A DNA stretch of 62,928 bases from Bog-532 sp036495425 (GTDB lineage Bacteria; Actinomycetota; Actinomycetes; Streptosporangiales; Streptosporangiaceae): contig DASXMW010000018.1 in the NCBI GenBank assembly GCA_036495425.1, positions 1-62,928 of the forward strand, written 5' to 3'. Position 1 is the stretch's first letter. Each line of letters begins with the position of its first letter. A model generated the notes under the pieces. That model ran no database searches. It saw nothing but the letters and a program-made list of their open reading frames with translations, and was not told the origin of the DNA. The position numbers and the translations under genes were made by a program. Below, piece by piece: positions 49,417 to 57,965 of the stretch.

Positions 49417-51038
49417 GGGGCCAGCGTACCTAACCAAGAGTGTCTGGTCAGTGACTCTAAGATCAGTCGCTGTCGGTCAGCTCGTCGAGCACCAGCCCGA
49501 GGCCGATCCCGGCCATCCACACATCCTTGGCCAGCGCCGTGCCCTGCTGGGTCGGCAGCGGGGTGCCTTCCCGGCGCATCCCGGGTGTCCGGGCGTAGAG
49601 GCCGAGCAGGCCGCCGGAGAACGCGGTCAGGCCGGCCCCGGCCACCACGGTCGGCACGAACGGCAGCAGCAGCGCGGTGCCCAGGGCGATCTCGGTGCCG
49701 GCCAGCAGCTTCACGAAGTCCTCCGGCTTGAGCTTGGCCAGGAACGGATAGGTGCCGGACGCGAACCCGTGCAGCTGCTTGGCCGTCTCTTCGTCGGCGT
49801 TCCACTTGGCGACCCCGGACTGCAGGATGAAGGCGCCGGTCACGATGCGCTGCGGCAGGTGCCGCAGCTTCACCGGAAGTCCCATGGGCTCGTCCTTTCG
49901 CGGGTGCGATCAGAAGATCGGGTAAGGACTTCATTGTCGCACCGTGCAGCAGGGCGGCTGCGTGCCGCCCGGCCGCGGCGCAGGCCAGGAAGTAGGCGTG
50001 GTCAGCGTCCGGTCCGCGCCCCATGGTGGACAGCGGCGCCGGGCTGGCCCGCAGGGCCTCGTCCAGGCCTTCGGTGCTCACCCGGACCAACGTGTGGCGG
50101 TGGCCCAGGGGTTCCGCCTCCCGCTCGACCTGGGCGCCGAACTCGCCGCCGAGGCCGGGCAGGACCACGTCGGCCGGGGCCAGCGCGACCCGGCCGTAGG
50201 CGGTCAGGCTGTGGTGGGAGATGCCGCGGTGCCGCTCGCGCGGGTCGGCGTCGCTGATCCGCAGCGCGGCCACCGGCCGGCCGCCCAGCGCGGCCACCGC
50301 GTTCACGGCCTCGCCCGCCGCCACTCCCGAGAACCCCCAGCGGGTGCCGGTGCCCAGGTTGCCGGGGCCCTGCGCCACCACGGCCACGTCGGCGCCGAGC
50401 ACGTGCCGGGCCGCCAGCAGCCCGGTGTGCAAGGTGACGGTCTCCAGGTCGCCGCCGAAGGCCTGGCCCACGGTGACCGTGCCCGCCAGCCAGCCCGCCT
50501 CGCGCAAGGTGGCGCAAGCCCGGGAGAACCACGCCGGCAGGGCCCCTCCGTCGGTCATCACGTACGCGGCCCGCGCCGGGGCGGGGACGCCCGCCCCCGA
50601 CCTTCGATATTCATGAAAGAAGCCCGCCAGCACGGGAGCCAGCGCCGAATGCAGGTCGGCCACGACCACGGGCATGCCGGCGATGTCGTCGGCGTCGCGG
50701 AGCACATCGTGGTGCGGCGAGTCCTGCTCGTCGGCGCCCAGCACGATGGCCTGCAGCGGGGTGTACCGGGCCTTGACCAGGTGACCGGGGCCGCTGCGGT
50801 CCGGCGGCAGCCGGTCCGGGATCGCCACCACCAGCGCGTAACCGCCGGTGCCGAGGGCCAGGTCGAGGGCGGTGGTGTTGAGCAGCACCCGGTCGCCGGG
50901 CCCGGGGCGGCCGGTCAGCGCCGGGTAGGCCAGGGCCCGCACCGGGCCCGCGGCCCCCTCCACCGTCACTTCCAGTTCGGCCGCGCCGGCCCATTCCCGG
51001 CGCACCCGGGCCACCGTGCCGTTCCGCCAAGTGATCAC
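49317..51038 (-). CDS. DUF3866 family protein with run-through C-terminus
   Basis: The frame opens at ATG 51038. Its first ~369 residues are a good DUF3866 protein: LLNTTALDLALGTGGYALVV, ARYTPLQAIVLGADEQDSPH, VVADLHSALAPVLAGFFHEY, VTVGQAFGGDLETVTLHTGL, QGPGNLGTGTRWGFSGVAAG and DPRERHRGISHHSLTAYGR. Homologous proteins should end near 49930, but no stop is present; the frame continues out of register through all of doxX into the GT-C gene, giving an Arg/Ala-rich tail. A small indel near the natural end, or a sequencing error, is likely. Function unknown. Confidence 0.7.
   Translation of the reverse strand: MITWRNGTVARVRREWAGAAELEVTVEGAAGPVRALAYPALTGRPGPGDRVLLNTTALDLALGTGGYALVVAIPDRLPPDRSGPGHLVKARYTPLQAIVLGADEQDSPHHDVLRDADDIAGMPVVVADLHSALAPVLAGFFHEYRRSGAGVPAPARAAYVMTDGGALPAWFSRACATLREAGWLAGTVTVGQAFGGDLETVTLHTGLLAARHVLGADVAVVAQGPGNLGTGTRWGFSGVAAGEAVNAVAALGGRPVAALRISDADPRERHRGISHHSLTAYGRVALAPADVVLPGLGGEFGAQVEREAEPLGHRHTLVRVSTEGLDEALRASPAPLSTMGRGPDADHAYFLACAAAGRHAAALLHGATMKSLPDLLIAPAKGRAHGTSGEAAAPAAAHRDRRLHPAVRGRQVERRRRDGQAAARVRVRHLSVPGQAQAGGLREAAGRHRDRPGHRAAAAVRADRGGRGRPDRVLRRPARPLRPDTRDAPGRHPAADPAGHGAGQGCVDGRDRPRAGARRADRQRLILESLTRHSWLGTLAPCTPPPPPPPPIRRRGAGRGRCGRGPTTPPSPA
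49437..49458. promoter_or_regulatory. 22-bp imperfect palindrome upstream of the GT-C gene
   Basis: AGAGT-N2-CTG-N2-CAG-N2-ACTCT is symmetric at 16 of 22 positions. It lies between the doxX stop (49463) and the GT-C start (49416) and could be an operator. Confidence 0.4.
49463..49885 (-). CDS. DoxX-like membrane protein
   Basis: A 140 aa protein with about three to four helices: LRHLPQRIVTGAFILQSGVA at the start, FVKLLAGTEIALGTALLLPF in the middle and KDVWMAGIGLGLVLDELTDS at the end, typical of DoxX/DoxD-like proteins. AAAGGA lies 8 nt before ATG. The whole gene is overlapped in another frame by the run-through tail of DUF3866. Confidence 0.8.
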   Translation of the reverse strand: MGLPVKLRHLPQRIVTGAFILQSGVAKWNADEETAKQLHGFASGTYPFLAKLKPEDFVKLLAGTEIALGTALLLPFVPTVVAGAGLTAFSGGLLGLYARTPGMRREGTPLPTQQGTALAKDVWMAGIGLGLVLDELTDSD

Positions 51039-51134
51039 CCCGGCAGAGTAGCGGCCGGCACGGGCCCGAATAATGCACTCGCAGTGGCCTGGGTAGGCGA
51101 GAATGTCAGGTGACCGGGGAAGAAGGGGTTGGCC

Positions 51135-52100
51135 ATGTCACGGCGGAAGACCGAGCGGCTGCTGAGCCTGGTGGTCTGCCTGCTGTCCACGCGGCGATAC
51201 CTGACCGCGGAGCAGATCCGCCAGGCGGTGGCCGGGTACCCGGACCAGCCCGAGGCGTTCAAGCGCATGTTCGAGCGGGACAAGGAAGAACTGCGCGAGC
51301 TCGGCATCCCGCTGGAAACCGGGCCGATCAGCCCGCTGGACGGCGAGGACCTCGGCTACCGGGTCCAGCGCCAGGTCTACGAACTGCCCGAACTGGTGCT
51401 GGAGCCGGACGAGGCGGCGGTGCTGGGGCTGGCCGCCCGGGTCTGGCACAACGCCGAGTTGGCCGGGGCCGCGGCGGGCGCGCTGCTCAAGCTGCGGGCA
51501 GCCGGCATCGACACCGAAGACGTCGGCCCCGACACCCGGCAGGGCATCGAGCCTCGCGTGCACACCACCGAACCGGCCTTCGGCCCGCTGTGGGAGGCGG
51601 TGCGGGACCGGCGCCCGGTCACGTTCGCCTACCGGGCCTCCGGGCGGGCCGAACCGCAGGCCCGTGAGCTGGAGCCCTGGGGCGTGGTCAACCGGCTCGG
51701 CCACTGGTACGTGGCCGGCCGGGATCGGAACCGGGACGCCGAGCGGGTGTTCCGCCTGAGCCGCATCGCCGGCCCGGTCCGGTTCTCCGGGCCGGCGGGC
51801 AGCATCGCCGTGCCCGCCGACATCGACGTGCGTCAGGTCGTGCGCTCCTTCGACTCGTCCCCGGGCCGGGAGAACACGGCCGTGCTGCGGGTCCGGGCCG
51901 GAGCCGGCTACGGCCTGCGCCGCTACGCCGCCGTCCCGGCGGTCCCGGCGGCCGACGGCTGGGACACGGTCCATGTGCCGTACACCGATCTCAGCTACTT
52001 CGCCGACCAGGTGGCCTCGTTCGGCGCCGACGTCGTGGTGATCGAGCCGCCCGACCTGCGCGACGCGGTGATCCGCCGCCTGAAGGGGGCCCTCACATGA
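51135..52100 (+). CDS. pafB: WYL-domain transcriptional regulator PafB
   Basis: A 321 aa protein: N-terminal HTH (about 1-75, RRKTERLLSLVVCLLSTRRY, FKRMFERDKEELRELGIPLE), a linker and a WYL domain (about 150-225; FAYRASGRAEPQARELEPWG, NRLGHWYVAGRDRNRDAERV) plus the WCX tail (about 240-320). PafB with PafC activates most DNA-damage genes in actinobacteria independently of LexA. ATG 51135 is preceded by AAGGGG. Coupled to pafC by ATGA overlap. Confidence 0.92.
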   Translation: MSRRKTERLLSLVVCLLSTRRYLTAEQIRQAVAGYPDQPEAFKRMFERDKEELRELGIPLETGPISPLDGEDLGYRVQRQVYELPELVLEPDEAAVLGLAARVWHNAELAGAAAGALLKLRAAGIDTEDVGPDTRQGIEPRVHTTEPAFGPLWEAVRDRRPVTFAYRASGRAEPQARELEPWGVVNRLGHWYVAGRDRNRDAERVFRLSRIAGPVRFSGPAGSIAVPADIDVRQVVRSFDSSPGRENTAVLRVRAGAGYGLRRYAAVPAVPAADGWDTVHVPYTDLSYFADQVASFGADVVVIEPPDLRDAVIRRLKGALT

Positions 52101-53089
52101 GCGCGCGCCCTCCGCGGCGAGCGGGCAACACCGTGACCTCGGCCGAGCGGCTGCAGCGGCTGCTGGCCCTGGTGCCCTACGTGGTCAGCCGCCAGGCGGT
52201 GGGCCTGGCCGACACCGCCGCCGCCTTCGGCCTGACCGAGCGGGAACTGGTCGACGACCTCAACCTGCTCTGGTGTGTCGAGCTGCGCGACCCGGACCCG
52301 TACTGCCCGATCGACCTGTCCTACGAGGGCGGCGAGATCGTGGTCAGCCAGGCCGAGTCCATCGTGCGGCCGCTGCGGCTGGCGGTGGACGAGGCCAGCG
52401 CGCTGCTGATCGCGCTGCGGATGCTGGCCGACGTGCCCGGCCTGGAGGACCGGTCCGCGCTCAGCCGGCTGATCGCCAAGCTGGAAGCCGCGGCCGGGGA
52501 GGCCGCCGCGCCCGCGACCCAGGTCGCGGTGCAGGTCGACCGGCCCAGCGGGGACGAGGCCGTGGCCCGGATCCGGGACGGGCTGGCCCGGCGGCGGCGG
52601 CTGCACCTGCGCTATTACGTGCCCGGCCGGGACGAGGCCACCGAACGCGACGTGGACCCGATGCGGCTGCTGGTGGTGGAGGGCCGCGCCTACCTAGAGG
52701 GCTGGTGCCGCCGGGCCGACGGGGTGCGGTTGTTCCGGCTGGACCGCGTCCTGGGCATCGAGGTGCTCGACGTGCCCGCCGACGTCCCGGCCGACGCCCA
52801 GCCGGTCGACGTGGACCAGGGCCTGTTCCGGCCGTCGGACGAGGACGTGCACGTGGTCCTGGAGGTGTCGCCCGGCGGCCGCTGGGTGGCCGAGTACTAC
52901 CCGACCGAATCGATCACCGAGCTCGGCGAAGGGCGGCTCCGGATCCAGCTGCGCACGCCGGACACCCAGTGGGTGCGGCGGCTGGCTCTGCGACTGGGGG
53001 AGGACGGCCGGGTCGTGGCCCCCGAGGGCCTGCGCGCCCAGGTCCGCGACGACGCCACCGCCGCCCTGGCCGGCTACACCGCCAGCTAA
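52097..53089 (+). CDS. pafC: WYL-domain transcriptional regulator PafC
   Basis: A 330 aa partner of PafB. The N-terminal HTH-like part (about 15-100) contains LQRLLALVPYVVSRQAVGLA and AFGLTERELVDDLNLLWCVE; the WYL domain follows (about 165-235; LHLRYYVPGRDEATERDVDP, YLEGWCRRADGVRLFRLDRV) and the WCX part. PafB and PafC form a heterodimer with sigma-factor-appropriating activity. The start overlaps the pafB stop by 4 bp. Confidence 0.92.
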   Translation: MSARPPRRAGNTVTSAERLQRLLALVPYVVSRQAVGLADTAAAFGLTERELVDDLNLLWCVELRDPDPYCPIDLSYEGGEIVVSQAESIVRPLRLAVDEASALLIALRMLADVPGLEDRSALSRLIAKLEAAAGEAAAPATQVAVQVDRPSGDEAVARIRDGLARRRRLHLRYYVPGRDEATERDVDPMRLLVVEGRAYLEGWCRRADGVRLFRLDRVLGIEVLDVPADVPADAQPVDVDQGLFRPSDEDVHVVLEVSPGGRWVAEYYPTESITELGEGRLRIQLRTPDTQWVRRLALRLGEDGRVVAPEGLRAQVRDDATAALAGYTAS

Positions 53090-53427
53090 CGCCCTCCGCC
53101 GGGTTCCTCCGGTTCGGCGGACCCGCCGGCGGGCCGGACGTCGGCCAGCACCGCCGCTGCCGCCCCGGCCGTGTCAGTCGCCGGGTGTGACCGGTAGCGA
53201 TTCCACAGAAACCGCGGTCCGGTCGAGGTCGTCACCACCCATACCGGCACCCCGTGCACCAGCAGGTAGGGCAGAAAGGGGCGCCGCTCTTGCCACTGCA
53301 GCTCGGAGGGCACCTCGCTCCCGGCCGAGGCCACGATCACCCGGGCCAGTCTGCGCAGGTACTGGGCTTGCTGCCGCCGCTCGGGATCCAGCCACGGCGC
53401 CGGGGGCCGGTCACGCCCTGCTAGCAA
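53086..53427 (-). CDS. Conserved hypothetical protein
   Basis: A 113 aa soluble protein (RRLARVIVASAGSEVPSELQ, RRPFLPYLLVHGVPVWVVTT, GPRFLWNRYRSHPATDTAGA) with no catalytic motif. Its stop overlaps the pafC stop. The composition is less Arg/Ala-extreme than shadow frames, and the Trp/Tyr pattern looks genuine. It is divergent from tatA. Function unknown. Confidence 0.62.
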   Translation of the reverse strand: MLAGRDRPPAPWLDPERRQQAQYLRRLARVIVASAGSEVPSELQWQERRPFLPYLLVHGVPVWVVTTSTGPRFLWNRYRSHPATDTAGAAAAVLADVRPAGGSAEPEEPGGGR

Positions 53428-53551
53428 CGTTCCTCCCGGGCCGAAGGGGACAAAAATCGCCGATCATCCCCATACAGCGCCGGGCCGCCGGTACGCGTCA
53501 CTACGCTCGTAGCGGCGCAATGTTCACCGATCCGCAAGCGGCACGCGGCCG

Positions 53552-53580
53552 GTCAGGTCTCCCGGCCGGCCAGACCTGAC
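53552..53580. promoter_or_regulatory. Inverted repeat immediately upstream of the tatA promoter
   Basis: GTCAGGTCT (53552-53560) and its exact complement AGACCTGAC (53572-53580) flank CCCGGCCGGCC. The repeat ends 3 bp before TACACT (53584-53589), a good -10 for tatA. Because the flanking genes are divergent, an operator is more likely than a terminator. Confidence 0.55.
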
Positions 53581-53645
53581 GTGTACACTCGCCAGAGAAA
53601 TGCCCCGACCGCGGGGGGGCCTCATCCCCGCCACTGAGGACGGAA

Positions 53646-54068
53646 ATGATAGGCGACCTTTTCGACAGTCCGTGGAAGATCCTGATTGTCGCCATCGTGA
53701 TCATCGTGCTCTTCGGTTCCGCGAAGCTGCCGGCGGCGGCCAGGTCTCTCGGCCGGTCCATGCGCATCCTGAAGTCCGAGGTCTCGAACTTGCACGAGGA
53801 CGAGGACGAGGACAAGAGCGGCCAGTCCCCGGTGGCGGCCCCGGCCCAGCTCGCCGCGGCGGCTCCCGTGGCGGCCCCGGCCCCCGCTCCGGCGGCTCCG
53901 GCTCAGCCGACCGCCCAGCAGGACCAGGCGTGGTCCGCGACCACCCAGCAGGTCGCCGGCCAGGCGGCCCACCAGGCCCGGATCGACAGCCTGGAGCAGC
54001 AGATCCAGGAGCTCAAGCAGTCAGCCGACAAGAAGGCGGCAGTGTCCGCGGACCAGCAGCCGCGCTGA
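53646..54068 (+). CDS. tatA: Sec-independent protein translocase TatA
   Basis: A 140 aa protein with one N-terminal membrane helix (about 10-24, ILIVAIVIIVLFGSAKLP, with the FG hinge), an amphipathic helix (AAARSLGRSMRILKSEVSNL) and a long acidic then Ala/Pro/Gln-rich tail ending in a short coiled coil (IDSLEQQIQELKQSADKK). It forms the Tat pore. GAGGAC precedes the ATG. tatC follows 15 bp later. Confidence 0.95.
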   Translation: MIGDLFDSPWKILIVAIVIIVLFGSAKLPAAARSLGRSMRILKSEVSNLHEDEDEDKSGQSPVAAPAQLAAAAPVAAPAPAPAAPAQPTAQQDQAWSATTQQVAGQAAHQARIDSLEQQIQELKQSADKKAAVSADQQPR

Positions 54069-54083
54069 TTCCGGGTCCCGGCC

Positions 54084-55010
54084 ATGGCCAGCAAAATGGG
54101 TGAGGCGGTCAACGGCGCGCGCATCGCTGGCGGGCGCCTGATCGCAGCGTCCAAGAAGAGCGGCGACGAAGGTCGCATGCCGCTCATCGAGCATCTGCGT
54201 GAGCTGCGTAACCGGCTGGTCAAGGCCGCGCTGGCCCTGGTTGTGGCCATGGTGGTCGGGTTTGTGTTCTTCCACCCGATCTGGAGTTTCGTCACTCATC
54301 CGTTCTGCTCGGCCAAGATCAATGGTCATTCGGGCTGCAAGGTGGTGGGTGACCAACTGGTCATCAGCGGGGTGTTCGACCCGTTCATGCTGCGGGTCAA
54401 GGTCGCGTTCTTCGTGGGGCTGATCCTGGCCTCGCCGGTGTGGCTGTATCAGCTGTGGGCCTTCATCGCCCCGGGCCTGTACCGGAAAGAGAAGCGCTGG
54501 GCCTACCTGTTCGTGGGCATCGCCGCGCCGCTGTTCGCGACGGGGGCGGTGCTGGCCTACTTCGTGATGAGCCGGGGCCTCAGGTACCTGCTGGGGCTGT
54601 CGCCCACGGATGTGCTGGTGCTGCCGAGCATCGACACCTACCTGAGCTACTTCCAGGGCATGATCCTGGGTTTCGGGCTGGCCTTCGAGCTGCCGCTGGC
54701 CCTGGTCATCTTGAACATGGCCCACATTCTGACCCATGCCCGGTTCGCCAAGTGGCGGCGGCTGATGCTGTTCTCGGCGTTCCTGTTCGCGGGCATCGCC
54801 AACCCGAGCCCGGACCCGATCAGCATGCTGCTGCTGGCCGTCCCGTGCGTGGTGCTGGTCGAGGTGGCCGAGGTCGTCATCTACTTCAACGACCGCCGCC
54901 GGGCCCGGACCGCCGACCCGTACGCGAACCTGTCCGACGACGAGGCCTCCCCGCTCGAAATGGACGACGGCGAGCCCGTGGACCCCGTGGACCACAGCCA
55001 CCTGAACTAA
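54084..55010 (+). CDS. tatC: Sec-independent protein translocase TatC
   Basis: A 308 aa protein with six helices that recognises twin-arginine signals. MPLIEHLRELRNRLVKAALA is the canonical N-terminal motif (after a 32-residue lead), with PVWLYQLWAFIAPGLYRKEK, FVMSRGLRYLLGLSPTDVLV, ILGFGLAFELPLALVILNMA and FLFAGIANPSPDPISMLLLA. The C-terminal tail is acidic. In an operon with tatA. An internal ATG at 54177 would remove the non-conserved lead. Confidence 0.95.
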   Translation: MASKMGEAVNGARIAGGRLIAASKKSGDEGRMPLIEHLRELRNRLVKAALALVVAMVVGFVFFHPIWSFVTHPFCSAKINGHSGCKVVGDQLVISGVFDPFMLRVKVAFFVGLILASPVWLYQLWAFIAPGLYRKEKRWAYLFVGIAAPLFATGAVLAYFVMSRGLRYLLGLSPTDVLVLPSIDTYLSYFQGMILGFGLAFELPLALVILNMAHILTHARFAKWRRLMLFSAFLFAGIANPSPDPISMLLLAVPCVVLVEVAEVVIYFNDRRRARTADPYANLSDDEASPLEMDDGEPVDPVDHSHLN

Positions 55011-55028
55011 CACCTGAGGCCGGTGGCC

Positions 55029-55034
55029 TAGTCT
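55029..55034 (+). promoter_or_regulatory. -10 element TAGTCT of a leaderless helicase promoter
   Basis: TAGTCT ends 6 nt before ATG 55041; no ribosome site is present. Confidence 0.55.
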
Positions 55035-55040
55035 GGGGTC

Positions 55041-57965
55041 ATGGCCCCTGCGCTCGTTCGGGGAGACGATGACTCTCCGGAATCTTCCGCACGGACCCCG
55101 GCTCAGCGGTACGCGGCGTTTCGTGACCGCCAGGCCTATCCGGAGCTGGCCAGTTTCCGCGCCCTGTACGACTTCGAGTTCGACGACTTCCAGCTTCAGG
55201 CCTGCACCGCGCTGAACAGCGGCGACGGCGTGCTGGTGGCCGCTCCCACCGGGTCCGGCAAGACCGTGGTCGGCGAGTTCGCCGTGCACCTGGCCCTGGA
55301 GCGGGGTCTCAAGTGCTTCTACACCACGCCGATCAAGGCGCTGTCCAACCAGAAGTACGCCGACCTGGTCCGCCGCTACGACAGCAAGACCGTCGGCCTG
55401 CTCACCGGCGACAACAGCGTCAACGGCGAGGCGCCGATCGTGGTCATGACCACCGAGGTGCTGCGCAACATGCTGTACGCGGGGTCGCCCACGCTCAAGG
55501 GGCTCGGCTTCGTGGTGCTGGACGAGGTGCACTACCTGGCCGACCGGTCCCGCGGCGCGGTGTGGGAAGAGGTCATCATCCACCTGCCCGAATCGGTGGC
55601 GGTGGTGGCCCTGTCGGCCACGGTCAGCAACGCCGAGGAGTTCGGCGACTGGCTGGACAGCGTGCGCGACGGGGTCACGGTCATCGTCGATGAGCTGCGC
55701 CCGGTCCCGCTCTGGCAGCACATGATGGTCGGCACCCGGCTCTACGACCTGTTCACCGACCCGGCCGGGACCCGGGTCAACCCGGACCTGGTCCGGATGG
55801 CCCAGCGGGACCGGTGGGCCCAGCCGCAGGCCGCGGTGACCGGGAGCAGCCGGCCCGGCCGCGGCGGGCGGCGCGTCCACCCCGGCCGCCGCAACGCGGC
55901 CATGGCCGGCCGGGCGGGCGGCCCGCGGGCCGTGCGGGCCCGGCCGCCGTACCGGCCCGACGTGGTCTCCCGGCTGGACGCGTCCGGGCTGCTGCCCGCG
56001 ATCGAGTTCATCTTCAGCCGCGCGGGCTGCGACGCCGCCGTGCAGCAGTGCCTGGCCGCCGGGCTGCGGCTGACCCAGCCGGACGAGATCGCCACCATCA
56101 CCGAGTTCGTCGAGCAGCGCACCACCGACATCCCCGACGAGGACCTGGCCGTGCTGGGCTACGGGGAGTTCCTGACCGGGCTGCAGCGCGGCATCGCCGC
56201 CCACCACGCGGGCATGCTGCCCGCGTTCAAGGAGATCGTCGAGGAACTGTTCTCGGCCGGCCTGGTCCGGATCGTGTTCGCGACCGAGACCCTGGCCCTG
56301 GGCATCAACATGCCGGCCCGGACCGTGGTCATCGAGAAGCTCGACAAGTGGAACGGCGAGACCCACGCCGAGCTGACCCCGGGGGAGTACACCCAGCTGA
56401 CCGGCCGGGCCGGGCGGCGCGGCATCGACGTCGAGGGTCACGCGGTCGTGCTGTGGCAGCCGGGGACCGACCCCGAGGCCGTGGGCGGCCTGGCCGGCAC
56501 CCGGACCTACCCGCTGAACTCGAGCTTCCGCCCCTCCTACAACATGGCGGTCAACCTGACCGGCCGGGTGGGGCGGTCCGCGGCCGCCTCCCTGCTGGAG
56601 TCGTCGTTCGCCCAGTTCCAGGCCGACCGGGGCGTGGTCGGGCTGGCCCGGCAGATCAAGCGTAACCAGGACCTGATGGCCGAGCTGACCGAGAAGATGG
56701 CCTGCGACCAGGGTGACTTCGGCCAGTACGCGGACCTCCGGCGGCAGCTGTCCGACCTGGAGACCGACCTGTCCCGGCGCAAGGCCGCCGCCCGCCGGGC
56801 CGAGGCGGCCCGGTCCCTGGAGACACTGCGCCGTGGCGACATCATCCGGGTGCCGGGCGGCCGCCGGGCCGGGATGGCCGTGGTGCTGGAGACCGTCCCC
56901 CGCGGCGCGGGCGGGCCGCGGGACCACGGGCCCAACCTGGCCCCGGTCGCGGGCGACCGCGGCCGGATGGCGGCCATGGCCGGACAGGGCCCGCTCGTGC
57001 TCACGGCCAACCGGCAGGTCAAGCGGCTGTCACTGGCCGACTTCCCGGTCCCGGTCGAGGCCGTGGACCGGATCAAGATCCCGGGTTCGTTCAGCGTCCG
57101 GTCGCCGCAGCACCGCCGCGACCTGGCCGCCACCATGCGCAACCGGCTGGCCGGCCGGGAGATCGAGGGCCCGCGCCGGGCCTCCGACTGGGACGACGAC
57201 CGGCCCGGCGGGGCCGCGGGCCAGCAGGAGATCGCCAGCCTGCGGCGGCGGCTGCGCCAGCACCCTGCTCACGGCTGCCCGGACCGGGACGAGCACATAC
57301 GGTACGCCGAGCGCTACCAGCGGCTCAAGCGGGAGACCGAGGCGCTGGAGAAAAAGGTGGCCAGCCGCTCGCACGTCATCGCCCGCACCTTCGACCGGGT
57401 GTGCGCGGTGCTGGAGAGCCTGGGCTACCTGACCGGGGACACCGTCACCCCCGAAGGCCGCATGCTGGGCGGCCTGTACAGCGAACTGGACCTGCTGGCC
57501 GCCGAATGCCTGCGCCGCGGCTACTGGGACGGCCTGGACACCCAGGAACTGGCCGCGTGCGTGTCGGCGCTGACCTTCGAGTCCCGGCAGAACGATGACG
57601 CGGCCCGGCCCCGGCTGCCGTCCTCCAAGGTCCGGGAGGTGCTGAGCCGCATGGTCCGCACCTGGGGCCAGCTGGACGAACTGGAGAAGGACAACCACGT
57701 CTCGTTCCTGCGCGAGCCCGACCTGGGCTTCGCGTTCGCCGCCTACCAGTGGGCGGGCGGCGCCCGGCTGGACGACGTGCTGTCCGACTCCGACCTGACC
57801 CCGGGCGACTTCGTGCGGGCCATCAAGCAGCTCATCGACCTGCTCGACCAGATCGCGGCCGCCCCCCGCTCCGGCCAGGCCAGCCCGGTCGTGGCCGAGA
57901 CGGCCCGGGCCGCCATCGACGCCATCCGCCGCGGCGTGGTCTCCTACACCACCGTCACCGACTAA
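55041..57965 (+). CDS. helY: DEAD/DEAH-box RNA helicase, HelY / Ski2-Mtr4 type
   Basis: A 974 aa helicase. Q-motif region FDDFQLQACTALNSGDG, Walker A AAPTGSGKTVVGEF (71-75), DEVH box at 161-164 (VVLDEVHYLADRSRGAVWEE), motif III VALSATVSN, HHAGMLPAFKEIVEELFSAG, ATETLALGINMPARTVVIEK and motif VI TGRAGRRGID. A Gly/Arg-rich insert lies about 270-310 and a DSHCT-like C-terminal domain closes the protein. Ski2-like helicases unwind structured RNA during decay. It follows tatC as usual in actinomycetes. Confidence 0.93.
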   Translation: MAPALVRGDDDSPESSARTPAQRYAAFRDRQAYPELASFRALYDFEFDDFQLQACTALNSGDGVLVAAPTGSGKTVVGEFAVHLALERGLKCFYTTPIKALSNQKYADLVRRYDSKTVGLLTGDNSVNGEAPIVVMTTEVLRNMLYAGSPTLKGLGFVVLDEVHYLADRSRGAVWEEVIIHLPESVAVVALSATVSNAEEFGDWLDSVRDGVTVIVDELRPVPLWQHMMVGTRLYDLFTDPAGTRVNPDLVRMAQRDRWAQPQAAVTGSSRPGRGGRRVHPGRRNAAMAGRAGGPRAVRARPPYRPDVVSRLDASGLLPAIEFIFSRAGCDAAVQQCLAAGLRLTQPDEIATITEFVEQRTTDIPDEDLAVLGYGEFLTGLQRGIAAHHAGMLPAFKEIVEELFSAGLVRIVFATETLALGINMPARTVVIEKLDKWNGETHAELTPGEYTQLTGRAGRRGIDVEGHAVVLWQPGTDPEAVGGLAGTRTYPLNSSFRPSYNMAVNLTGRVGRSAAASLLESSFAQFQADRGVVGLARQIKRNQDLMAELTEKMACDQGDFGQYADLRRQLSDLETDLSRRKAAARRAEAARSLETLRRGDIIRVPGGRRAGMAVVLETVPRGAGGPRDHGPNLAPVAGDRGRMAAMAGQGPLVLTANRQVKRLSLADFPVPVEAVDRIKIPGSFSVRSPQHRRDLAATMRNRLAGREIEGPRRASDWDDDRPGGAAGQQEIASLRRRLRQHPAHGCPDRDEHIRYAERYQRLKRETEALEKKVASRSHVIARTFDRVCAVLESLGYLTGDTVTPEGRMLGGLYSELDLLAAECLRRGYWDGLDTQELAACVSALTFESRQNDDAARPRLPSSKVREVLSRMVRTWGQLDELEKDNHVSFLREPDLGFAFAAYQWAGGARLDDVLSDSDLTPGDFVRAIKQLIDLLDQIAAAPRSGQASPVVAETARAAIDAIRRGVVSYTTVTD

